DNA from: Micromonospora_J zhanjiangensis
GTDB lineage: Bacteria > Actinomycetota > Actinomycetes > Mycobacteriales > Micromonosporaceae
Direction: 5' to 3'
Length of the DNA: 64,000 nt
Assembly (NCBI RefSeq): GCF_042650605.1
Contig: NZ_JBHSBN010000018.1
Span: forward strand, 62,001 to 126,000
Below are positions 47,710-54,708 of the stretch, piece by piece. The notes under the pieces were generated by a model, which saw only the letters and a list, made by a program, of their open reading frames with translations, did not search any database and was not told the DNA's origin. Numbering within the stretch: position 1 is the stretch's first letter; every line of letters begins with the position of its first letter. Both the position numbers and the translations under genes were made by a program.

Positions 47710-47741
47710 GCCGGCGAGACGGATCACTGCGTCTCGCCGGC
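47710..47741 (+). terminator. Terminator after acyl-CoA dehydrogenase
   Basis: A 12-bp perfect stem (GCCGGCGAGACG) with an eight-base loop, 17 bases beyond the stop. It separates the gene from the convergent ABC permease and may serve both. It marks the left border of the polyketide-associated region. Confidence 0.75.
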
Positions 47742-47770
47742 GCGCCGGGCGTTCCGCGCACGGGGGACCG

Positions 47771-50311
47771 CTACTCGGTGGCCAGGTCGTCGACCGGCCG
47801 TCCGGCGACCGCGGCCCGGCCCGCGGTCAGCGCCGTCGCGACGCTGAGCGCGAAAGCGCCGGCCACGACGGCGGCGGTGGTGAGGACCGGACCGGTGGGC
47901 AGCAGGCTTCCGGTCAGCGCGCGGCTCAACGGAATGAGGGTGGTCAGCGACACCAGGGTTCCGAGTACCAGGCCGACCGTGGTGGCCAGTACGGCCTCCA
48001 CCCCGACCATGAGCAGCACGTTGCGCCTGTCCGCGCCGACCAGACGCTGCAGGGCGAACTCCCGGCGGCGACGCAGGGTCTCGGTGGCCAGCGTGTTGAC
48101 CACCGCGATGACCGTGTATGCGGCGATCAGGCCAAGCAGTAGGTAGTTGACCGCGCTGCCGCGGCGCAGCTGCTCCTCGAGCTGTGCGGTCAGGGCGGAC
48201 CGATCGGCCACCACCACGCCGGGTTCGGCTGCGGTCACGTCACGTAGGTTCCGCGCCAGGGCGTCCTTGTCGGCGTCCGGTGCGGCCCTGACCAGGATGG
48301 TGTCCGGCCGTCGCGACGGGGTGTGCGCCGCCGCCACGTCCACGGGCAGCAGGATGCTGTCGGCGCCGGGTGCCGCCTGGAACAGCGCCACCACCTGGAG
48401 GGTGAGATCGGCGCCGTCGTCCATGGTCAGACGGAGGGTGCCGCCGAGGTGCAGCCCGAGCCGATCGGCGTGCCGCTCGGTCAGAGCGACAGTGGAGCCC
48501 CGCAGGGCGGTCAGTGAACCGGCCGACGGCGGGGTCATGACGGCAGCGGCGTGTGCGCCTTCAATCCCGGTGACGATGTAGCCGTCGTCCTGCTGTGACG
48601 AGTCGCGCGGCTCTCGTACGAAACCGACGGTGTTGACCGCCTCGGCGGCCCCGCGGACACCGGTGACCGCCCGGACCCGGTCCGCCAGCCCGGACGTGGT
48701 AGCCGCGGTCGCCGAGGTCAGCACGAAATCAGCCACGGTGCTGCGGGCATGTGAGCGTATTGTCGAGTCGTCCACCGTGGTCTGCAGGTAGTAGTTGCTC
48801 AGGATGAAACTGCTGGCAAGCATGATCGGGGTGACCACGGCGGCGAACCGGACGGGGGAGGCCTTCGCGTTGCGAACGGCCATCCGGCCCGCGAAGCCGG
48901 CCATCGCCCGGGCCGCCGGTCCGACCAACCGCAGCACACCCTGAGCTAGTGGCGGGCCGAGCAGCGCTACGGTTACCGCCCAGAGCAGGAAGGTCGGACC
49001 GGCGGTCGCCGCGATGAACTCGCCCTCCATCACCGACATCGTGACGATCATCAGGGCTACCCCACCGGCCGCAAAGAGCAGCGCGACGAGCAACCGCGGC
49101 CAGCTGAGCCAACGGCGCGGCACGGCCGTGTCGGCGAGGTCGTGCAGGGGTGCCGACCGGACGATGCGGCGGGTGCCGACGAGAGCCGCGACGGTGGCCG
49201 TGACGGTGCCGATGCCCAGGGAGATCAGGACAGTGATCCAGCTTTGCCGGTACTCGATCTGTGCCGGCGCGAAGCCGAGCCCGGTCAGCGCCCGCAGCAG
49301 CCAGCGGCCGAGCAACGAACCGATCAGGCAGCCGAGGATCCCGGCGGCCGTGGCCACGGTGAGGGTTTCGCTGAGCAGCAGGCTCCGGACCTGCTGGGGC
49401 GCTGCACCGACCGCTCGGAGCACGGCGAGCTCGCGGCGGCGGTTTTGCAGCGACACCCCGGTCATGGCGGTGACCAGGAACATAACGATCATCGCCGCCA
49501 TCGCGCCGATGACGGAGCCGAGCGCCACGAGGTCCGACGCGTCGGCGACGACCTGGGTCGACTCCGCGCCGCCGCGGTCGTCACCGGTGAGCACCTCGAC
49601 GGCGGTGCCCTTCAGCGCGGTGCGTATGTCGTCGGCGACCCGCTCCGGGGCGGCGCCCTCGGTGAGCAGCACGCCGACAGCGGTCACCGGTGCCGGCCCG
49701 ACGAAGGAGGTCAGGTCGTCGCCGGTGAAGAACACCGGTGCCTCGGCACCGTCGGTCCCGCCGGCGAGCCCGGCAACGGTGAAGCCGCGGGTGACACCGC
49801 GTGACTGCAACGTGATGGGCGAACCCGGCCGGGCGCCCAGTTCGTCAGCGGTCCTCTTGTCGATCACCACGCCGCCCGGCCTCGGTTCGGTCCCGGCGGC
49901 GATGTGGTACGGCGCCAGCTCGGCCGTGCGCCAGTCCAGTGCCACGGCCGAGGGCAGCACGACCTCGCTGCCCCGGATCACCGCGATCGGGCCGGTGACG
50001 ACCTCGACGGCGCGCGCGACACCGGCGACCCTGGACAGCCGCCCGGCCACGTCCGGGGGAACCTGGACCGGCTGACCGAGGCTGACGGTGTCGTACTCGT
50101 TGCCGCCGGGCGCGGCGATCCGGATGCCGCGGTCACCAACGACCACGACCGGCGCGGCTGCGTAGCGCTGAGGGCTCGCCGCCGCGCGGATGCCGGTCTC
50201 GGCGAGCCCGGCGCACGCCTGGACCAGGATGACACCGAAGAGGATCGCGACGAAGCTGCCGATGAACGCGAGACGGTGGTGCCGCAGCATGCGCTGGCTA
50301 ATTCGCCACAC
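47771..50311 (-). CDS. ABC transporter permease, FtsX/MacB-like
   Basis: An 846-residue permease with two FtsX-like halves. It has an N-terminal membrane helix (LAFIGSFVAILFGVILVQACAGL), a large extracytoplasmic domain, a first group of three helices (SVIGAMAAMIVMFLVTAMTGVSL onward), another extracellular domain, and a last helix group ending VVAGAFALSVATALTAGRA. The start is taken as GTG 50311, with GGAGG eight bases upstream, overlapping the ATPase gene. MacB-type systems transduce ATP hydrolysis to periplasmic movement and export peptides, lipids or antibiotics. Its place next to a PKS suggests product export or resistance; this is inference. Confidence 0.88.
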   Translation of the reverse strand: MWRISQRMLRHHRLAFIGSFVAILFGVILVQACAGLAETGIRAAASPQRYAAAPVVVVGDRGIRIAAPGGNEYDTVSLGQPVQVPPDVAGRLSRVAGVARAVEVVTGPIAVIRGSEVVLPSAVALDWRTAELAPYHIAAGTEPRPGGVVIDKRTADELGARPGSPITLQSRGVTRGFTVAGLAGGTDGAEAPVFFTGDDLTSFVGPAPVTAVGVLLTEGAAPERVADDIRTALKGTAVEVLTGDDRGGAESTQVVADASDLVALGSVIGAMAAMIVMFLVTAMTGVSLQNRRRELAVLRAVGAAPQQVRSLLLSETLTVATAAGILGCLIGSLLGRWLLRALTGLGFAPAQIEYRQSWITVLISLGIGTVTATVAALVGTRRIVRSAPLHDLADTAVPRRWLSWPRLLVALLFAAGGVALMIVTMSVMEGEFIAATAGPTFLLWAVTVALLGPPLAQGVLRLVGPAARAMAGFAGRMAVRNAKASPVRFAAVVTPIMLASSFILSNYYLQTTVDDSTIRSHARSTVADFVLTSATAATTSGLADRVRAVTGVRGAAEAVNTVGFVREPRDSSQQDDGYIVTGIEGAHAAAVMTPPSAGSLTALRGSTVALTERHADRLGLHLGGTLRLTMDDGADLTLQVVALFQAAPGADSILLPVDVAAAHTPSRRPDTILVRAAPDADKDALARNLRDVTAAEPGVVVADRSALTAQLEEQLRRGSAVNYLLLGLIAAYTVIAVVNTLATETLRRRREFALQRLVGADRRNVLLMVGVEAVLATTVGLVLGTLVSLTTLIPLSRALTGSLLPTGPVLTTAAVVAGAFALSVATALTAGRAAVAGRPVDDLATE

Positions 50312-51071
50312 CGGAACCACCTCCGAGTACCGCGTCGATCTGTTGGGTCCACCCGGTGATCCGGTCCGCGGAGGGGCTCGTCAGCGACCCGGCCAGCTTG
50401 CCGTCGCGCAGGAAGACGGCCCGGTCCGCGTACGCCGCCGCGCTCGGATCGTGGGTGACCATGATGATGGTCTGGCCGTGCCGATCGACCGCCTCCCTTA
50501 GCAGCTGTAGGACGTCCATGGCCGACTGGCTGTCGAGTGCGCCGGTCGGCTCGTCGGCGAAGATGACGGCGGGCCGGGTGACCATGGCGCGAGCGATGGC
50601 GATGCGCTGCTGCTGACCGCCGGAGAGCTGCGCTGGCCGGTGTTCGGCACGCTCGGTCATGCCCACCGCGGCGATGACCTCGTCGACGAGACGCCGGTCG
50701 GGCCGCTCACCGTTGAGCTCGACCGGCAGGGTCACGTTCTGTCGGGCGGTCAGTGCGGGCAGCAGGTTGTAGGCCTGAAAGATGAAGCCGACCCGCCGTC
50801 GGCGCACCGCTGCCAGCTTGCGTTCGTCGAGGGCGTGGATGGCTTGACCGTCCAGCAGAATCTGACCGGCATCGGGCCGGTCCAGGCCGGCCGCGCAGTG
50901 CAGCAGCGTGCTCTTGCCGGATCCCGACGGGCCCATCACGGTGGTGAAGGAGCCTCTCTCGAAAGAGATCGTCACATCGTCCAGTGCGGTGACAGCGCCC
51001 AGGCCGCGTCCGTACAGGCGGCGCACGGACTTCAGGGACAGCGCGGCGTCGGTGTCGGCTTGTGGCCCCAA
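50298..51071 (-). CDS. ABC transporter ATP-binding protein, MacB/LolD type
   Basis: About 257 residues from TTG 51071 (AAGGA upstream); TTG 51089 is an alternative adding six residues. Walker A is GPSGSGKST, the Q-loop is in FIFQAYNLLPALTARQNV, the signature is LSGGQQQRIAIARAM, and Walker B is VIFADEPTGALD. The H-loop is MVTHD. The FQAYNLLP region and size are those of the LolD/MacB subfamily that pairs with FtsX-like permeases, here the overlapping downstream gene. It is divergent from the second exporter; the 246 bases between hold the promoters. Confidence 0.93.
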   Translation of the reverse strand: MGPQADTDAALSLKSVRRLYGRGLGAVTALDDVTISFERGSFTTVMGPSGSGKSTLLHCAAGLDRPDAGQILLDGQAIHALDERKLAAVRRRRVGFIFQAYNLLPALTARQNVTLPVELNGERPDRRLVDEVIAAVGMTERAEHRPAQLSGGQQQRIAIARAMVTRPAVIFADEPTGALDSQSAMDVLQLLREAVDRHGQTIIMVTHDPSAAAYADRAVFLRDGKLAGSLTSPSADRITGWTQQIDAVLGGGSGVAN

Positions 51072-51229
51072 CAGGGTTCCTTTCTCCAATTCCCGGTCTG
51101 GCCGGGAGGCCTCCCGAAGAATTCTTCGGTCGCTCTCGGGTCCTGCTCACAGCATGCGAATCTGATCGGACTGGCAAGAGAGTTCGATCTTCCGGATGCC
51201 TTGTCGCGGATGTGGCAACTCAGAGTCGC

Positions 51230-51259
51230 TTGACTTCCAAAATTTCTACGGCGTAGAGT
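51230..51259 (+). promoter_or_regulatory. Promoter of the DrrAB-like exporter with overlapping palindrome
   Basis: TTGACT (51230-51235) and TAGAGT (51254-51259) are separated by 18 bases. A perfect palindrome TCTACG-G-CGTAGA (51245-51257) overlaps the -10 box, which would suit a repressor such as the TetR protein encoded two genes downstream. A CGTAG half-site with a similar surround occurs before the tetR gene (about 53115). The rest of 51072-51229 shows no gene. Confidence 0.55.
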
Positions 51260-51317
51260 AGCACGCGCAGCGCGGCGGAGTCGACGCGCAAAGTTCGGAT
51301 GCCGAGGGGTGACCACG

Positions 51318-52259
51318 GTGCTGGAGATCGAAGGTGTAAGCAAAAAGTACGGGGACCATGAGGTCCTTATCGGCGTCGATCTCGTCGTCCAGCCGGGTCA
51401 GATTCTGGGCCTGCTCGGAGCCAACGGCGCGGGAAAAACAACACTTGTTTCCATTGCCGCAGGTCTACGGACCGCTGATGCCGGCAGAGTGCGGATCGCC
51501 GGCGTCGACGCCGTGAGTAATCCCCGCGAGGCGCAGTCCCACATGGGCATCGCACCGCAGGAGCTGGGCATCTATCCCACGCTCACGGTGGCCGACAACC
51601 TGGGACTGTTCGCCCGCCTCGCCGGAATGAAGGGCCCGGCAGTGCGCCAGCGTGTGGAGCAGGTGGCCGAGCTGCTCGGGCTCACCGAGAAGCTGAAGAA
51701 GCAGGCGGTGACACTGTCCGGTGGGCAGAAGCGGCGCTTGCACACCGGAATGGCCATACTGCACCGCCCTGACGTGCTGTTCCTCGACGAGCCGACGGTC
51801 GGCGCCGATGTCCAGTCCCGGGCCGGCATCCTCGCCGTGGTCCGTGAGCTGGCACAACAGGGCAGCGCGGTGGTCTACACCACGCACTACATGACCGAGC
51901 TGGAGCAGCTGGACGCGGACATCGCGGTGCTGCAACGGGGCCGGATCGTGGCGAGCGGCACGATCGACGAGCTGGTCGCCCGACACTCCAGCTCCAAGGT
52001 GGTGCTCAAGTTCGACCGCTCGGCGCCGCATCTCGCCGACGGCGACTGGACGGTCGACGGCAACACGTTGGTCTCCCACGCGGCGGCCACCGACCTTGGC
52101 CCGTCGCTGGTCGGCGCGCTGACCAGCCTCGGTCCGGCCGCAGCCGACCTGACCGGCGTGGAGTTGCGGCGAGCGAGCCTGGAGAACGCCTTCGTCGCCA
52201 TCACCGGCGACACCATCGAGGCGCACGGAGAGGAGCTGAAGGATGTTGTCCCGGCGTAG
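51318..52259 (+). CDS. ABC transporter ATP-binding protein (DrrA-like)
   Basis: A 313-residue ATPase of the drug-export (DrrA/CcmA) class. Walker A is GANGAGKTT, the signature LSGGQKRRLHTGMAI, Walker B VLFLDEPTVGAD, and the H-loop TTHYMTE. The C-terminal 90 residues form the regulatory tail usual in this group. GTG 51318 is preferred because GAGGGG (51304-51309) is eight bases upstream; GTG 51309 overlaps that site. It overlaps the permease gene by 17 bases. GC is somewhat lower than in nearby housekeeping genes. A role in exporting the polyketide or giving self-resistance is likely from context. Confidence 0.92.
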   Translation: MLEIEGVSKKYGDHEVLIGVDLVVQPGQILGLLGANGAGKTTLVSIAAGLRTADAGRVRIAGVDAVSNPREAQSHMGIAPQELGIYPTLTVADNLGLFARLAGMKGPAVRQRVEQVAELLGLTEKLKKQAVTLSGGQKRRLHTGMAILHRPDVLFLDEPTVGADVQSRAGILAVVRELAQQGSAVVYTTHYMTELEQLDADIAVLQRGRIVASGTIDELVARHSSSKVVLKFDRSAPHLADGDWTVDGNTLVSHAAATDLGPSLVGALTSLGPAAADLTGVELRRASLENAFVAITGDTIEAHGEELKDVVPA

Positions 52260-53016
52260 TCTCGTGATCGCGCGGGCGGGAATGAAGCTGGTGCTGACCG
52301 ACCCGGCGCCGATGGTCACCACGATCGTCATGCCGTTGCTGCTGGGCGCGTTCCTGATTCCCAATGCCAAGGCGACGCTCATCCAGCGCGGCTGGCCCAA
52401 TGCGACCGGGAGTGAGCACGTCATCCCCGGCATGGCGGTGCTCTTCGCATTCTTCGGCATCACCATGATCGGCACGTTGTTCTTCCGGGAACACGCCTGG
52501 GGGACGTGGGATCGGTTGCGTGCCAGCTCGGCCAGTTCGCTCGACTTGATGGTGGGCAAGCTCGCCCCGCTGTATCTCTGCTACCTGATCCAGATGGCGT
52601 TGCTGTTCACACTCGGTCACTTCATCTTTGGCTACCAGCCGACCGGGTCGCTGGTCGCCCTGGGAGTGGTGCTGGTCGTGCTCACAACGGTGCTGGTCTG
52701 CTTCGGCGCGATGCTCGTCGCGGTATTCGCCACGATGGACCAGGCGCTCACCGTGGGTAGTGTGGCGGGCATGGTGATGGCAGGCATCGGCGGCGCGCTC
52801 GCCCCGGCCAGCACATTGCCGGGCTGGATTCAGCCGATCGCCAAGCTGGTCCCGCCGTATTGGGCGCTGCAGGCCCTCGAGAAGATCACTTTGCAGAGTG
52901 CGCAACTTCGCGACGTCGCCGTGAATATTTTGGTCCTGCTCGGATTCGCGGTCCTGTTCGCGATCGTCGCTTTGCTGCGGTTCCGCGCCGGGGACCAGAA
53001 GGTCGGAACCACGTGA
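52243..53016 (+). CDS. ABC-2 type transporter permease (DrrB-like)
   Basis: A 257-residue permease with six membrane spans. An N-terminal helix MVTTIVMPLLLGAFLIP is followed by the FREHAWGTWDRLRASSASSLDLMVGKLAPLYL loop typical of ABC-2 permeases, a central group (ALGVVLVVLTTVLVCFGAMLVAVFA) and a C-terminal helix. The LAPASTLPGWIQPIAKLVPPYWALQAL motif before the last span is diagnostic of the family. It overlaps the ATPase gene by 17 bases, so the two form one exporter. A strong terminator hairpin follows. Confidence 0.92.
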   Translation: MLSRRSLVIARAGMKLVLTDPAPMVTTIVMPLLLGAFLIPNAKATLIQRGWPNATGSEHVIPGMAVLFAFFGITMIGTLFFREHAWGTWDRLRASSASSLDLMVGKLAPLYLCYLIQMALLFTLGHFIFGYQPTGSLVALGVVLVVLTTVLVCFGAMLVAVFATMDQALTVGSVAGMVMAGIGGALAPASTLPGWIQPIAKLVPPYWALQALEKITLQSAQLRDVAVNILVLLGFAVLFAIVALLRFRAGDQKVGTT

Positions 53017-53046
53017 CGCTGCGTTAAGGTGCGGCCACCCAGAGCC

Positions 53047-53080
53047 GCCCCGGCCCGGGTACCCCGACCCGGGCCGGGGC
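53047..53080 (+). terminator. Terminator of the DrrAB-like operon
   Basis: A 14-bp perfect stem (left arm GCCCCGGCCCGGGT) around a six-base loop, followed by CATTTCC. It is 30 bases after the permease stop and separates the exporter from the tetR promoter region. Confidence 0.85.
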
Positions 53081-53196
53081 CATTTCCGATCCGTTATCGG
53101 GATCGGCTGGCGGGCGTAGTAAAGTCCGGCTATGGCGATTAAGAGCGAGCGGTATTGCTCCTGTCCGGTTCGCGCTGGCAGGAACGGCGACGGATC

Positions 53197-53874
53197 ATGA
53201 GTCCGGCGAGCCGGCGGGGACCGCAATCTGACGTGTCGCCGAGACGTTCACTGAGTCGGGACGTAATCATTTCAGCTGCCCTGGCGATTCTCGACTCGGA
53301 TGGCTTGAGTTCATTATCCATGCGTAGACTCGGTGCCGTTCTCGGCGTTGATCCGATGAGCGTTTACTACTATCTGCCCAATAAGGCGGCATTGTTCGAC
53401 GGCGTCGTCGACGCGATCCTGGCTGAGCTCGACCGGGAGCTCAGCCAGCTCGAACCGCACGCCGAGACCACCGAACGGCTCGCCGCCGTGATGCGGACCT
53501 ACCGGCAAGTCCTCAAACGGCATCCGCACGCGCTGCCGGTCATCTCCACCCGCCCGGTCCGCAGTCCGCACGCATTGGCTGCCTTCGAACGGATCCTGTC
53601 CACCTTCATGGACGCCGGCCTGGACCTGCGCGGCGCCGTAATCGCGATGACCACTGCGGTCGAGTTCACCATCGGGCACGTCCTGGCCGAAGCCGCCGAG
53701 CCGTACGGTGGTGAGACGCCGTACTCGGCGGAGGCGCTGGAAGGGCTCGAGTCGGTGATTCCCGTGGTGTTCCATGCCTGGCAGGTGGAGGTGGGATCCG
53801 ACGAACTGTTCGAGGCGGGCCTGATCGCCTTGCTGGAAGGCCTGCAACGCCGATACCTGCCGGCGACCGGCTGA
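53197..53874 (+). CDS. TetR family regulator with a TTA codon
   Basis: A 225-residue repressor. The helix-turn-helix is ALAILDSDGLSSLSMRRLGAVLGVDPMSVYYYLPNKAALFDGVVDAIL, and the C-terminal domain resembles TetR_C group proteins that sense drugs (HPHALPVISTRPVRSPHALAAFERIL). ATG 53197 is the likely start; TTG 53155 would add 14 residues. A TTA codon (53314-53316) encodes the leucine in DGLSSLSM, within the DNA-binding region, so full translation needs the UAA-leucine tRNA at 8192. It follows the DrrAB-like exporter and probably represses it. It converges with the thioesterase gene at a strong hairpin. Confidence 0.92.
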   Translation: MSPASRRGPQSDVSPRRSLSRDVIISAALAILDSDGLSSLSMRRLGAVLGVDPMSVYYYLPNKAALFDGVVDAILAELDRELSQLEPHAETTERLAAVMRTYRQVLKRHPHALPVISTRPVRSPHALAAFERILSTFMDAGLDLRGAVIAMTTAVEFTIGHVLAEAAEPYGGETPYSAEALEGLESVIPVVFHAWQVEVGSDELFEAGLIALLEGLQRRYLPATG

Positions 53875-53876
53875 CT

Positions 53877-53923
53877 CCGCGCGAGAGCGGCCGGACCCTG
53901 ACCGGGTCCGACCGCTCTCGCGG
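53877..53923. terminator. Bidirectional terminator between tetR and thioesterase
   Basis: A long hairpin: CCGCGCGAGAGCGG-type outer arm and CGGACCC/GGGTCCG inner arm with one mismatch and a short TGACC loop. It fills the whole gap between the convergent gene ends. Confidence 0.8.
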
Positions 53924-53924
53924 G

Positions 53925-54680
53925 TCAGCGGGTCGCGAGGGCTCCGGAAAGCCGCTCGGACAGCACGCCGATCACCTGTCCGGCATGGTCGAGCAGGTAG
54001 AAGTGCCCGCCACGGAAGCTGACCAGCTCGAATCCGCCGGTGGTGTGTTTCGCCCAGGCCTCGGCCTCGGCCCGGGTCACGTGCGGGTCGGCGTCCCCGG
54101 TCAGCACCACGATCGGACAGCGCAGCGCCGGGCCGCCCCGATGCCGGTACGTCTCGATGGCCCGGTAGTCCGCCCGCACCACGGGAAGGAACATCTGCAC
54201 CAACTCGTCATCGTCGAAGGTAGTCGGGTCGGTGCCCCCCAGCCGTTTGAGCTCCTCGATCAGCTCGCGGTCGGCGAGCCGGTGCACCGCCTCGTCGCGC
54301 ATCGCCGACGGCGCCCGCCGGCCGGAGACGAACAGGCCGAGCAGGTCCGCACCGTCGGCCTCCAGCAGGGCGGCCAACTCGAACCCGATCGCGGCGCCCA
54401 TGCTGTGCCCGAACAGTGCCGTCGGCTGATCAAGCAGCGGCCGAATCTCTCTGGCGATCAGCTCGGCCATCTGCTGGACCGACGGGACGAAACCCTCGCG
54501 GCGCCGGTCCTGTCGGCCGGGGTACTGGATGGCCAGGACATCGACGCCGGGCGTCAGGGCTCGGGCCATCGGCAGGTAGAAGGCGGCGCTGCCACCGGCG
54601 TGCGGCAGACACACCAGCTGTGCCGGAGCGTCGGGCGCCGGTTGGAAGTTGCGGATCCACGGGCTGGCGACTGTTTTCAT
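53925..54680 (-). CDS. Type II thioesterase
   Basis: A 251-residue alpha/beta hydrolase that clears stalled or wrong acyl groups from PKS carrier proteins. The nucleophile is Ser93 in LFGHSMGAAIGFE, the acid is near Asp196 in VLTGDADPHV, and the base is His226 in SFRGGHFYLLDH. The opening LVCLPHAGGSAAFYLPMARAL and IQYPGRQDRR are typical. ATG 54680 has GGAGG seven bases upstream; longer frames run into the PKS gene in another frame and are rejected. It follows the last PKS gene by 28 bases. Because that PKS lacks a thioesterase domain, this protein might also help to release the product. Confidence 0.94.
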   Translation of the reverse strand: MKTVASPWIRNFQPAPDAPAQLVCLPHAGGSAAFYLPMARALTPGVDVLAIQYPGRQDRRREGFVPSVQQMAELIAREIRPLLDQPTALFGHSMGAAIGFELAALLEADGADLLGLFVSGRRAPSAMRDEAVHRLADRELIEELKRLGGTDPTTFDDDELVQMFLPVVRADYRAIETYRHRGGPALRCPIVVLTGDADPHVTRAEAEAWAKHTTGGFELVSFRGGHFYLLDHAGQVIGVLSERLSGALATR

Positions 54681-54708
54681 TCGGGTGCCTCCTCGGTGAG
54701 TGTCGGAG

